A stretch of DNA of 45,857 nucleotides from DATAQC01 sp038238185 (lineage in GTDB: Bacteria > Actinomycetota > Acidimicrobiia > Acidimicrobiales > AC-14): positions 1 through 45,857 of the forward strand of contig JBBRXY010000019.1 of the NCBI GenBank assembly GCA_038238185.1, read 5' to 3'. A model generated the notes under the pieces. It saw only the letters and a list, made by a program, of their open reading frames with translations, ran no database searches and was not told the DNA's origin. Each line of letters opens with the position of its first letter. Position 1 is the first letter of the stretch. The translations under genes were made by a program, and so were the position numbers. This document shows positions 11,008 through 17,999 of the stretch, in pieces.

Positions 11008-12444
11008 GTGCCCGAGCGGCCCTCTGAGCGGGCAGACGCAGCCAAGGTCGTGGTGGCGGGCCTCGGCCCCGCCGGACCCGAGTTGTTCACCGTCGCCACG
11101 GTTGCGGCGATCGAATCGTCGTCCCGGCGGTGGTTGCGTACCCGCCGCCACCCGTCGGCTTCGGCGGTGGAGGATGCCGGTAGCTTCGACGACCACTACG
11201 ACGTCGGGGAGTCGCTCGACGAGGTCTACGAAGCGATCGTCGAGGCCCTGGTGGCCGACGCCGAGGCTCGGCGCGAGATCCTGTACCTCGTACCCGGGTC
11301 GCCTCTCGTGGCCGAACGGACGGTGGCGATGCTGGTGGCCGACGACCGGGTCGAGGTCGAGCTGGTGCCCTCCCTGTCGTTCCTCGACCTGGCCTGGGAC
11401 CGCCTCGGGGTCGACCCCCTGGCCGCAGGCGTGCGTCTGGTCGACGGACAGCGGTTCGCCGTGGAAGCCGCCGGCGAGCGTGGGCCTCTCCTCGTGGCCC
11501 AGTGCGACTCCCAGACCGTTCTCTCCGACATCAAACTGTCCGTCGACGCGCCCGCCGATCAGGCCGAAGTCGTCGTCCTGCACCATCTGGGCCTGGCCGA
11601 CGAGGAGGTCCGATCGATCGCGTGGGACGACCTCGACCGAGTGATCGCGCCGGACCACCTGACCTCATTGTGGGTACCTGCGCTGGCCGCCCCGGTGGCC
11701 GCCGAGCTGGTCCGCTTCGCCGAACTGGTTCGCACTCTGCGTCAACGCTGCCCGTGGGACCGCGAGCAGACCCACCGCTCGCTCACCCGCCACCTCCTCG
11801 AGGAGACCTACGAGGTGCTGGACGCGGTGGAGGACCTGGAGACGGCGGGCCCCGACGGCTTCGTCCACCTCGAGGAGGAGCTCGGGGATCTGCTGTTCCA
11901 AGTGGTGTTCCACGCCACCCTGGCCGCCGAGGAGGGGGCGTTCACCCTCGCCGACGTGGCCCGCACCGTGCACGACAAGCTCGTCGGTCGCCACCCGCAC
12001 GTGTTCGGGACGGTCGTGGCCGAGACGCCCGGGGCGGTGATGCGCAACTGGGAGCAGATCAAGAAGGCGGAGAAGGGCCGCACCAGCATGATGGACGGCA
12101 TCGCCGGCGACCTGCCCTCGCTCCTGTACGCCCACAAGGTGCAACGCAAGGCCGCGTCGGTGGGCCTGGAGACCGACGGAGTGGTAGCCGACTCACTCGT
12201 GGGGGCCCCGGTGAGCGTCGAGTCGGGTCCTGGCCACGAAGAGGTCGGCGAGCTGTTGTTCGCCATGGTCGGTGTGGCCCGGCGGGCCGGTGTCGATCCC
12301 GAGGCGGCGCTGCGCAGCGTCAGTAGCGCATTCCGGCGCCGCTTCGAGGCGCTGGAGCGCCTGGCCGCCGAGCGCGGCGTCGACCTCGGCGACGTCACGG
12401 CCGACGACGTCACTCTTCTGTGGACCGAGGCCGGCACGCTCTGA
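11008..12444 (+). CDS. mazG: YabN-like fusion: tetrapyrrole-methylase-like domain + MazG pyrophosphohydrolase
   Basis: 478 aa. Residues about 13-222 resemble the SAM-dependent tetrapyrrole methylase fold (VVVAGLGPAGPELFTV, YLVPGSPLVAERTV) seen in YabN proteins; its role there is unclear. MazG follows: RQRCPWDREQTH (246-256), metal-binding EETYE (265-269) and EEELGD (289-294), RHPHVFG (328-334), NWEQIKKAEK (347-356). MazG hydrolyses non-canonical NTPs, which fits its place behind mfd. The GTG start sits directly on a copy of the PERPSER repeat (11010-11032), so the first nine residues are repeat-derived; the ancestral start may have been displaced. Confidence 0.92.
   Translation: MPERPSERADAAKVVVAGLGPAGPELFTVATVAAIESSSRRWLRTRRHPSASAVEDAGSFDDHYDVGESLDEVYEAIVEALVADAEARREILYLVPGSPLVAERTVAMLVADDRVEVELVPSLSFLDLAWDRLGVDPLAAGVRLVDGQRFAVEAAGERGPLLVAQCDSQTVLSDIKLSVDAPADQAEVVVLHHLGLADEEVRSIAWDDLDRVIAPDHLTSLWVPALAAPVAAELVRFAELVRTLRQRCPWDREQTHRSLTRHLLEETYEVLDAVEDLETAGPDGFVHLEEELGDLLFQVVFHATLAAEEGAFTLADVARTVHDKLVGRHPHVFGTVVAETPGAVMRNWEQIKKAEKGRTSMMDGIAGDLPSLLYAHKVQRKAASVGLETDGVVADSLVGAPVSVESGPGHEEVGELLFAMVGVARRAGVDPEAALRSVSSAFRRRFEALERLAAERGVDLGDVTADDVTLLWTEAGTL
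11010..11032 (+). repeat. PERPSER repeat copy at the mazG start
   Basis: The 23-nt core GCCCGAGCGG...CTGAGCGGG is identical to the copies in mfd and selA and is read in the same frame (PERPSER). Confidence 0.85.
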
Positions 12445-12459
12445 CGCCGACCTGAACTC

Positions 12460-12551
12460 AGGGTCAGAAAGATAACTACCTGTGCATTCGATGATGAGAA
12501 GCCGCTGGTAGGTGGCTTCCGGAATGCACAGGTAGTTATCTTCTGGACCCT
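12460..12551. repeat. 92-bp long inverted repeat (hairpin) between convergent genes
   Basis: Left arm 12460-12489 and right arm 12522-12551 are complementary over 30 nt, with 20 uninterrupted pairs ending TGTGCATTC/GAATGCACA and a small mismatch in the outer third. The 32-nt loop contains a nested GAAGCC/GGCTTC stem. The element is more AT-rich than its surroundings and lies between mazG and the beta-helix gene, ending on the latter's stop codon. It could act as a bidirectional terminator or be a MITE-like element; no T-run is present. Confidence 0.85.
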
Positions 12552-13561
12552 CAGGGGCGTTCCGGCGCCTCGTCGCTGCGTCTGGACACGCCGGGCTGGT
12601 TCACCGTGCCGAAGTCGTTGTCTACCCACACGTTGCGGCCACACGGCGGCATCAGGGTTCCGTCGGAACCGTCGAACTCCCCGTTGCCGTGGCCACGGTT
12701 GCCGATGGCCGTGTTCCCGGGCGAGCCGATCGGCAGGCCGTCGACGGCGACGCCGTAGTTGGCATTGTCGTCGGCAACGTTGTCGCGCAGGATGTTGTGG
12801 AGGGGCGGCATGGGGAGGGGCATGCTGAAGATCCGGATGCCGCAGCCCCGGCCGCTGCGGCCGTTGCCGATGGCGGTGTTGCCGACGATCTCGTTGTGCT
12901 CGTTCGGCGGCGTGCCCACACAGGGTGGCTCGTCGGCCGGGTTGTCGCACGTAGCCAGCACGACGATCCCGTCGGCGCCGCTTCCGGTGACGGTGTTGGC
13001 GACGATCCGGTTGTGGTTGGCCGATGGGCCCTCGATGCGTATGCCCATGGTCTGGCGGGCGATCTCCGATGGGCCCAGGTGCGACATGTTGTTGTCGGCC
13101 ACGGTGTTGTTGCGTATCTCGTTGTCCGCCGACGACGGCCCAAGGCCGATGCCGCTGAACGGCCCGTTGCGCCGGACGACGTTTCCCAGCACCCGGTTCT
13201 CGCCGGAGTTGTTGATCACGATGCCGTCACCCAGCTCGCCGTCGGGCGACCCGATGTTGTCCTCCAGGGTCAGGTTCTCGACCACGTTGGCGGAACCGCC
13301 GTCGATGAGGACCCCGGTGTCGAAGCGGGTCACGGTGCCGTTGCGGACCGTCGCTCCGTGCACGCCGCGGAACAGGATTCCCGCGCCGCTCATGCCAGGT
13401 TCGCCGCCGCCCGCGATGGTGTGCCCGGCCAGGTCGACCGTTACGTTGTCGGCAACGATCACCAGCGCCGGTCCCCGGCCACAGGCCACGTCGGCGTCGA
13501 GGGTCAGGTCGTCGGTGATCTCCATGCCGCCCGATCTCGGGAGGGATTCAGCATCGTTCAT
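12551..13561 (-). CDS. right-handed parallel beta-helix repeat protein
   Basis: 336 aa from ATG 13561; ATG 13570 and a further upstream in-frame start are alternatives, and no ribosome-binding site decides. Successive PbH1-type turns are visible: DNVTVDLAGHTI, GVHGATVRNGTV, SANVVENLTL, SGENRVLGNVV, SADNEIRNNTV, NHNRIVANTVTG, EHNEIVGNTAI, LHNILRDNV. This Asn-rich pattern is typical of NosD-like and pectate-lyase-like solenoids. There is no clear signal peptide, which is unusual for such proteins; a misassigned start or lost signal is possible. The ligand is unknown. Confidence 0.85.
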   Translation of the reverse strand: MNDAESLPRSGGMEITDDLTLDADVACGRGPALVIVADNVTVDLAGHTIAGGGEPGMSGAGILFRGVHGATVRNGTVTRFDTGVLIDGGSANVVENLTLEDNIGSPDGELGDGIVINNSGENRVLGNVVRRNGPFSGIGLGPSSADNEIRNNTVADNNMSHLGPSEIARQTMGIRIEGPSANHNRIVANTVTGSGADGIVVLATCDNPADEPPCVGTPPNEHNEIVGNTAIGNGRSGRGCGIRIFSMPLPMPPLHNILRDNVADDNANYGVAVDGLPIGSPGNTAIGNRGHGNGEFDGSDGTLMPPCGRNVWVDNDFGTVNQPGVSRRSDEAPERP

Positions 13562-13611
13562 GGTTCGCATTCTGGCGCGTGCCCCGAGCACCGCGGGGAG
13601 CGGCGTTGCGA

Positions 13612-14784
13612 TCAAGGACTTCGTTGCCGAGCCCGATTATGGAAGCCACAGGCCACCCGGCCATTGGCGACGGTGGTGGGCCCACCGTTGGCCCATGGCT
13701 GGAGGTGGTCGATGTCGCAGTCGGCCGCAACCCGGTCGCAAAACGGATGGAAGCACTCCCGGTCGCGTAGCTCCACGGCGCGGCGGGTGGCCCCGGCGAA
13801 CAGGCGCCGTTGTACGCCCACGTCCATGACCCGGCTGGGCCCGTCGAAGACCACCCGCTCGATCCAGGCATCGTCGATCCACGGCCGCACGCTGCCTGGA
13901 CTCACCACCGTGCCGTCGGCCAACTGGCACAGCATCCCGGCGAAGGTTTCGTACCCGACGAACACGGAGAACAGCGGCTCGGGCCGGCGGGCACCGGCTG
14001 TGGCACCGGCCGAACGGGTGGCCATCTCGACCAACGCATCGGCGCGGCGCTGGGCCGGGGTGCGGGCAAGGTCGCCCACGCGCACGCCGTCGCCCACCCG
14101 AGCCTTGGCTTCGGCCCAGTCAGATTCGAACAGCGCCTTCTCGATGCGCTTCAGCTCGTTGGCGATGATGGCCCCGTTGATGGGGTCGAAGACGCCGTCG
14201 GCGAACCACATGCCCTCGAAGCCGTGCGAGAGATGAAACCGCCGCCCATCGTGTTGGGCCCGGGACTGTTCTTCGCAACCGTCGGGATCGGCGCGCAAGG
14301 TCCAGTAGGCGACCACTCGCGAGAAAGAGGCGAAGCGCAGGCGCATGGCCTCGGCCACAAGCAGCTCCTCGTCACGTGTTATCGCTTCGTCGGTGCCCGA
14401 GGTACGAGCCTTGGCCAGCAGACCAACCTGGGCCTCGCCGATGTCGCCGTCCAGCCAGGCCGCCTCGGTCACCGGCAGATGGCGCAGGGCCCGGCCCAGG
14501 CGTACCCGCCGCCGGGCCGTGGGCATGGGCAGGCGACAACGGGTGGCGAGCCAGCACGCCGCCGAACGGGCACGGTCGGGCTGCCAGGCCCCGGAGGCGG
14601 CGAAGGTCGCGATGGCCCGCGTGGTGACCGCCAGCATGCGCTCGAGTTGACGGTGCAGGTCGACCAGCGCCTCGCCGTCGGCGAAGACCGCCGGATCAAC
14701 CTCGACCAACTCGTCGAGATCCGCGACCAACTTGTCGAGCACGCCGGTACTGACTGACATTGCAAACCCCGAACCCAGGGGCAT
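13612..14784 (-). CDS. DUF222 / HNH endonuclease (13E12-type), SOS-controlled
   Basis: About 390 aa from ATG 14784 (TTG 14790 or ATG 14760 are alternatives). The N-terminal two thirds match DUF222 (LVDLHRQLERMLAVTTRAIA, LATRCRLPMPTARRRVRLG). The C-terminus is an HNH nuclease: CFHPFCDR, then CDIDHLQPWANGGPTT and CGFHNR. These proteins are abundant in Actinobacteria, and M. tuberculosis 13E12 members are in the LexA regulon. Here a consensus SOS box lies inside the promoter, so damage induction is likely. Whether the nuclease acts in mobility, repair or defence is not known. Confidence 0.93.
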   Translation of the reverse strand: MPLGSGFAMSVSTGVLDKLVADLDELVEVDPAVFADGEALVDLHRQLERMLAVTTRAIATFAASGAWQPDRARSAACWLATRCRLPMPTARRRVRLGRALRHLPVTEAAWLDGDIGEAQVGLLAKARTSGTDEAITRDEELLVAEAMRLRFASFSRVVAYWTLRADPDGCEEQSRAQHDGRRFHLSHGFEGMWFADGVFDPINGAIIANELKRIEKALFESDWAEAKARVGDGVRVGDLARTPAQRRADALVEMATRSAGATAGARRPEPLFSVFVGYETFAGMLCQLADGTVVSPGSVRPWIDDAWIERVVFDGPSRVMDVGVQRRLFAGATRRAVELRDRECFHPFCDRVAADCDIDHLQPWANGGPTTVANGRVACGFHNRARQRSP

Positions 14785-14791
14785 GGCCAAG

Positions 14792-14807
14792 GGGAGGCGT
14801 ACCTCCC
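14792..14807 (-). repeat. GGGAGG-TACG-CCTCCC hairpin in the leader of the HNH gene
   Basis: A perfect 6-bp stem with a TACG tetraloop sits just upstream of the candidate starts. If transcribed it could hide a GGGAGG ribosome-binding site. Confidence 0.55.
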
Positions 14808-14817
14808 AAGAAACCCC

Positions 14818-14846
14818 AGTGTAGCGAACACTTGTTCGTAACGCAA
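14818..14846 (-). promoter_or_regulatory. promoter with LexA (SOS) box in the spacer
   Basis: On the minus strand TTGCGT (14841-14846) and TACACT (14818-14823) are separated by exactly 17 nt. Within that spacer CGAAC-N4-GTTCG (14825-14838) matches the Gram-positive/actinobacterial LexA consensus at every position. LexA bound here would block RNA polymerase. Confidence 0.85.
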
Positions 14847-14905
14847 GCGCCTCAGCGCATCACACTTCAGATGCGCGACTCGTCCGGGCCCGCTACCGTC
14901 GCCGT

Positions 14906-15172
14906 GTGAACAGCCCGCGAGTGCCCGGTGGGGTGGTGCACAACCTTCCACGAGACCTGGGCAAGGCGCTGATCGCCAACCCCACGGCGCTCGATGCCTG
15001 GAAGGACATCACGCCTCTGGCCCGCAACGAGTTCATCTGCTGGGTCGAGGATGCCAAGCAGGAGGTGACCCGAGAACGCCGCATTCGCCGGACCCAGGAG
15101 GAGCTGGAGGAAGGCCAGCGTCGGCCCTGCTGCTGGCCAGGCTGCAGTCACCGCGAGCGTACGGGCCGATAA
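14906..15172 (+). CDS. YdeI/OmpD-associated-like (OmdA) small protein
   Basis: 88 aa. The C-terminal OmdA signature is visible: LP.DLGKALIANPTALDAW...TPLARNEFICWVEDAK, then T..RRIRRTQEELEEGQRRP. Members have been linked to peptide or bacteriocin protection but the function is not established. The GTG start lies 6 nt after TACCGT (14894-14899), a leaderless arrangement. It is divergent from the SOS-regulated HNH gene, about 60 bp from the LexA box. A CCWPGC pair near the C-terminus is unusual for the family. Confidence 0.75.
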   Translation: MNSPRVPGGVVHNLPRDLGKALIANPTALDAWKDITPLARNEFICWVEDAKQEVTRERRIRRTQEELEEGQRRPCCWPGCSHRERTGR

Positions 15173-15179
15173 GAGGAGA

Positions 15180-15422
15180 TTGGGTGAAAGCGCCGCACTC
15201 CCCCTCAGCGTTGGTAGCGGAGGAGGACGACCCCGTTGCCAAAGTGCGGGTCTGGGCGAGCTGGAGGTCGATCTTCGCGTCGGATGGCAGGAACAGGGGC
15301 TTGCCCCGGCTCGCCGCCTCATCGAGGTGATGGGCACTGAGCCCCGGGTCGACGCGACGGCGATACAGACCGTCGGCAGCAAGGGCTACGACGGGTTCGC
15401 CCTCGCGGTCGTGAACGGCTAG
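15180..15422 (+). pseudogene. possible C-terminal remnant of an O-methyltransferase-like protein
   Basis: The frame ends in a stretch (VDATAIQTVG, then SKGYDGFALAVV) that resembles the last strand of O-methyltransferase-family proteins, but the part before it is Gly/Arg-rich and does not continue such a fold. In another frame GTG 15184 (preceded by AGGAG) opens a 48-residue ORF. I read this as debris with an uncertain origin. Confidence 0.3.
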
Positions 15423-15453
15423 CGAGCCACCGGCCGGGGGTGTCCAGGCGCCG

Positions 15454-16194
15454 TCAGGTGACGAAGTCGACCTTGCCGGTCGTCAGGTTGTACTCGGCGC
15501 CGACGACATTCACGGTGCCGGCCGTCACCAGAGGGGCCAGCAGGGGCTGGGACGTCTTCAGGTGGGAGACCTGGAGGCGGACGTTCTCCAGCATGGAGGC
15601 GTGCACGAGGTCGGGGGGAGACGTTGCTCGGGCCCCTTCGACGGCGGGAACGAGGGGCTTCAGGACGCTCTCGATGTGGCCCGGCGGCACATTGGCGTTG
15701 ACCACCTGGTCGACGGCAGCCTTCACCGCCCCACAGTTCTCGTGCCCGAGGACGACCACCAGCACGCACTTCAGGACGACGGCGCCGTACTCGATGGTGC
15801 CGAGGACGATGTCGTCGTCACCGGTGTTCCCCGCCACCCGTACGGGAAACAGGTCGCCGATCCCCTCGTCGAAGACGATCTCCGGCGGGACGCGCGAGTC
15901 GGAGCACCCGAGGATGACCGCAAACGGTGTCTGGGTCTCGGCCTGCTCGGCGCGGCGCACGGTGTCGCGCCCGGGGTGGTCGAGGCGGCCGGCGACGAAG
16001 CGCGCGTTCCCGGCCTGGAGGCGTTTCAACGCCTGGTCGGGATTAGTCATGGGCATGGTCGTCGCCGTTGCCGCTGTAGTGGCCGACGACTTCGAACTCG
16101 AGCTCCCACACGCCGCCACGACTCCGGTTGCGAAGACACCGCCGCCTAGGACGAGGCCCCTTTCGACGAAGGTCCGACGCGACAAAGGGTCCAT
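15454..16194 (-). CDS. Tat-exported lipoprotein beta-carbonic anhydrase
   Basis: 246 aa. Interconverts CO2 and bicarbonate. Zn ligands are Cys97 and Asp99 in CSDSR, and His151 and Cys154 in HENC. The N-terminus has a twin-arginine motif (SRRTF, Arg6-Arg7), a hydrophobic segment and a lipobox VAAC with Cys29, then a Ser/Thr-rich linker. The enzyme should therefore be folded in the cytoplasm, exported by Tat and lipid-anchored outside. The ATG at 16194 follows GGGAGC by 5 nt; an upstream in-frame start would bury the Tat motif. Confidence 0.93.
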   Translation of the reverse strand: MDPLSRRTFVERGLVLGGGVFATGVVAACGSSSSKSSATTAATATTMPMTNPDQALKRLQAGNARFVAGRLDHPGRDTVRRAEQAETQTPFAVILGCSDSRVPPEIVFDEGIGDLFPVRVAGNTGDDDIVLGTIEYGAVVLKCVLVVVLGHENCGAVKAAVDQVVNANVPPGHIESVLKPLVPAVEGARATSPPDLVHASMLENVRLQVSHLKTSQPLLAPLVTAGTVNVVGAEYNLTTGKVDFVT

Positions 16195-16226
16195 GAAGCT
16201 CCCAGCTCCTGTCACTTGGTTGCCAG

Positions 16227-16262
16227 CCGGCCAGGGTGTCGAGCTTGGCACACCCTGGCCGG
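16227..16262 (-). terminator. 13-bp inverted repeat after the AMIN lipoprotein gene
   Basis: CCGGCCAGGGTGT (16227-16239) pairs perfectly with ACACCCTGGCCGG (16250-16262), with a 10-nt loop. It begins 6 nt after the stop of the minus-strand gene at 16269 and precedes the carbonic anhydrase gene. No T-run follows, as often in GC-rich actinobacteria. Confidence 0.65.
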
Positions 16263-16268
16263 TTTCGC

Positions 16269-17021
16269 TCAGTTGACGATGTCGACCGCCACTCGCCCGT
16301 CGCCCACCCAGAACACCCGGAAGGGTCGCTCGCCGTCCGAGCCGTAGAACCAGGTCACCCGGCCTTCGAAGTCACCCCCGAACGCCAAGGCGTCTTCGTC
16401 GCTCACCGAGGTCTGCAGGGTGTTCTGGCCTTCGGCGCCGTCGTGCATGTTCGCGTCGAACCTGATCTTCAGGTGGGCGTTGGCACCCACGTTCACGGCT
16501 GGTGCGCCGGACCCGTCTTGGACGGCTTCGTCGCGGGAGACGTAGCGCACGTCCCACGCCGGGCGAGCGAACCGCCTCCACGGCTGGTGGCCGTCCCGAT
16601 CGCTGTGGTTGAAGGTGAACACGTACCGTACGAAGCCGTCGTGCTCCCCCTTGGCCACCGACACCAGCACCGGGTTCCCGTCGCGTTCCGAGGAGGTGTC
16701 CGGTTTGGTGTCGGCGACGAAGGGAAGCGTCACGCCGCCGGCGGATCCGGTGCGGGTCGCCGGGGCTGGTGAACCCGATGTCGTCGCCGGCGCTGCCGCC
16801 TTGGTGGGCGCGGTGGTGGTGGGCGCGGTGGTGGTGGGCGCATCTGCGGCCGCCGCCGTCGGCTTGGACGGGTCGCCCCTGGAGCAGCCGGACAGGGCCA
16901 TCAGCACCGCCGCCGCCAGGGCCAGACAACCGGACACCACGCTCGTGCGACCACGATGGCGGTCGCCCCCCCGCCCCGGTCCTGGGGGGTCGTTCACAGG
17001 TCGTCTGCCGGTACCAGTCAT
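16269..17021 (-). CDS. AMIN-like domain lipoprotein
   Basis: 250 aa. Lipobox LSGC near residue 46 follows a Val/Leu/Ala core, then a long Ala/Thr/Pro linker with APTTT repeats. The C-terminal part follows the AMIN-like pattern: HDGFVRYVFTF, WDVRYV, LKIRF, GGDFEGRVTWFYG, RPFRVFWVGD, VAVDIV. Such domains bind cell-wall components and occur in peptidoglycan-associated lipoproteins. GAGGTG lies upstream of the ATG. It is divergent from the HTH gene at 17116 and shares an intergenic region with repeated operator-like sites. Confidence 0.8.
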   Translation of the reverse strand: MTGTGRRPVNDPPGPGRGGDRHRGRTSVVSGCLALAAAVLMALSGCSRGDPSKPTAAAADAPTTTAPTTTAPTKAAAPATTSGSPAPATRTGSAGGVTLPFVADTKPDTSSERDGNPVLVSVAKGEHDGFVRYVFTFNHSDRDGHQPWRRFARPAWDVRYVSRDEAVQDGSGAPAVNVGANAHLKIRFDANMHDGAEGQNTLQTSVSDEDALAFGGDFEGRVTWFYGSDGERPFRVFWVGDGRVAVDIVN

Positions 17022-17045
17022 CTCGCACCTCGTTCTGCCCCGAAG

Positions 17046-17107
17046 GGTCTTGTCATACTGTCAAGACCAAGGTACGACTGGACTTGCGATCTGTCAAGAC
17101 CTAAGAT
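17046..17107 (+). promoter_or_regulatory. operator repeats and promoter of the small HTH gene
   Basis: GGTCTTG (17046-17052) and CAAGACC (17062-17068) form an inverted repeat, and CTGTCAAGACC occurs twice (17058-17068 and 17091-17101), 33 bp apart, about three helical turns. TGGACT and TAAGAT (17102-17107) with 17 nt between them are a likely promoter whose spacer holds the second copy; GTG 17116 follows 8 nt later. The sites lie between the divergent HTH and lipoprotein genes, so autoregulation by the HTH protein is a natural guess. Confidence 0.6.
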
Positions 17108-17115
17108 TTACTCTC

Positions 17116-17337
17116 GTGGACGTGGTGGGCGCTCCTGAGGTTGCCCAGATGCTCGGTGTGTCGCGCCAGCGCGTTTACCAGTTGATCGACTCCTACGAGG
17201 ACTTTCCGTCTCCGCTGGCCACGCTGGCGGTCGGGCGGATCTGGTCCCGAGCGGCGATCGAGGAGTGGAACCGCAGTCACGACGATCGCCCCACCGGCAA
17301 GCACCGCAAGCTCCGCCTCGACCAGACCGAGGCCTAA
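17116..17337 (+). CDS. small AlpA/MerR-like helix-turn-helix DNA-binding protein
   Basis: 73 aa. Residues 5-28 (GAPEVAQMLGVSRQRVYQLI) are a classic winged HTH, followed by DFPSPLATLAVGRIWSRAAIEEW, as in AlpA or excisionase-like regulators, and a basic tail. GTG 17116 fits a leaderless start after TAAGAT. No effector domain is present. It probably controls itself and perhaps the divergent lipoprotein gene. Confidence 0.82.
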   Translation: MDVVGAPEVAQMLGVSRQRVYQLIDSYEDFPSPLATLAVGRIWSRAAIEEWNRSHDDRPTGKHRKLRLDQTEA

Positions 17338-17348
17338 CGGGGCCGGCT

Positions 17349-17969
17349 TCAGGCGCCGGGCGGGCCTAACTGCGGGGGGGCGGTTCGTGAGCGCTTCAGC
17401 TCGAAGAAGCTGCGGCATCGGGCGAGGCCGATCACGTGGTCCCACAACTCCAGGGCCTCGTCGCCGGTGACCGACGGCGACATGACCGGCCCGGAGATGG
17501 CGAAGACGTCTTGGCCTTCGTGGAATGCCATGACGGGAACACCCACGTCGGTGCCCACCAGTTCGGTGGCCTCGGCCATGGACCCTTCGATCTCGCGATC
17601 CCAGCGCTCATCGTCGGCCGCGGCGATCGTCGCCGGGTGGAGCCCGCTGGCTGCCAGCGCTGCCTCGACGGCGGTCAAGGAGATGTCGTCCTGGAGGTGG
17701 AACCGCCGGCCCAGCTCGGTGTACAGGCGCCCGATGGGTTCGTCGCCCTGCTCGGCCCACACCGCCTCGACGACCCGGAGGGCGCCCAGCGCCACCGCCA
17801 TCAGGGGCCGGAACTGCTCGGGGACGTCGGCGTCCTTGTTCTTGATGGCCAGGCTGAAGGCCCGCCAACGCACGGGCACGTTCCTGAGCGGAGTTACCTC
17901 GACCACCCAACGGGAGGTCATCCAGGTCCACGGTCAACCAGGGTCGAAGAAGAAGTCGAGTGTCGACAG
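17349..17969 (-). CDS. probable selenoprotein: DsbA/Rv2466c-like (mycothiol-type) oxidoreductase with UGA-encoded Sec
   Basis: 206 aa including one UGA-encoded residue. The part after ATG 17921 (MTSRWVVEV..., FSLAIKNKD, VPEQFRP, LYTELGRRFH, DVGVPVMAF, ISGPVMSP, RCRSFFELKR) closely follows the thioredoxin-fold nitroreductase Rv2466c of mycobacteria, whose N-terminus reads FDPLCPWCWITSRW. Directly upstream in the same frame is STLDFFFDPG-TGA-PWTWMTSRW, so UGA (17934-17936) replaces the catalytic Cys and the second Cys is Thr (U-P-W-T). The frame has no ATG/GTG before a stop; CTG 17969 lies 8 nt after TAGCAT and gives the right N-terminal length. A SECIS-like hairpin follows the UGA. A nonsense mutation is the alternative, but the rest of the ORF is intact. 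Confidence 0.82.
17901..17919 (-). promoter_or_regulatory. candidate bacterial SECIS hairpin
   Basis: On the minus strand, 15 nt after the UGA begins GACC-T-CCC-GTT-GGG-T-GGTC: a 4-bp stem, a T-T mismatch, a 3-bp stem and a GTT loop. The loop lies about 22 nt after the UGA and starts with G; bacterial SECIS elements place a short G-containing loop 16-37 nt downstream. The upper stem is short. Confidence 0.5.
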
Positions 17970-17999
17970 AGAACCGGATGCTAACCCTCGTGTGGGTGG

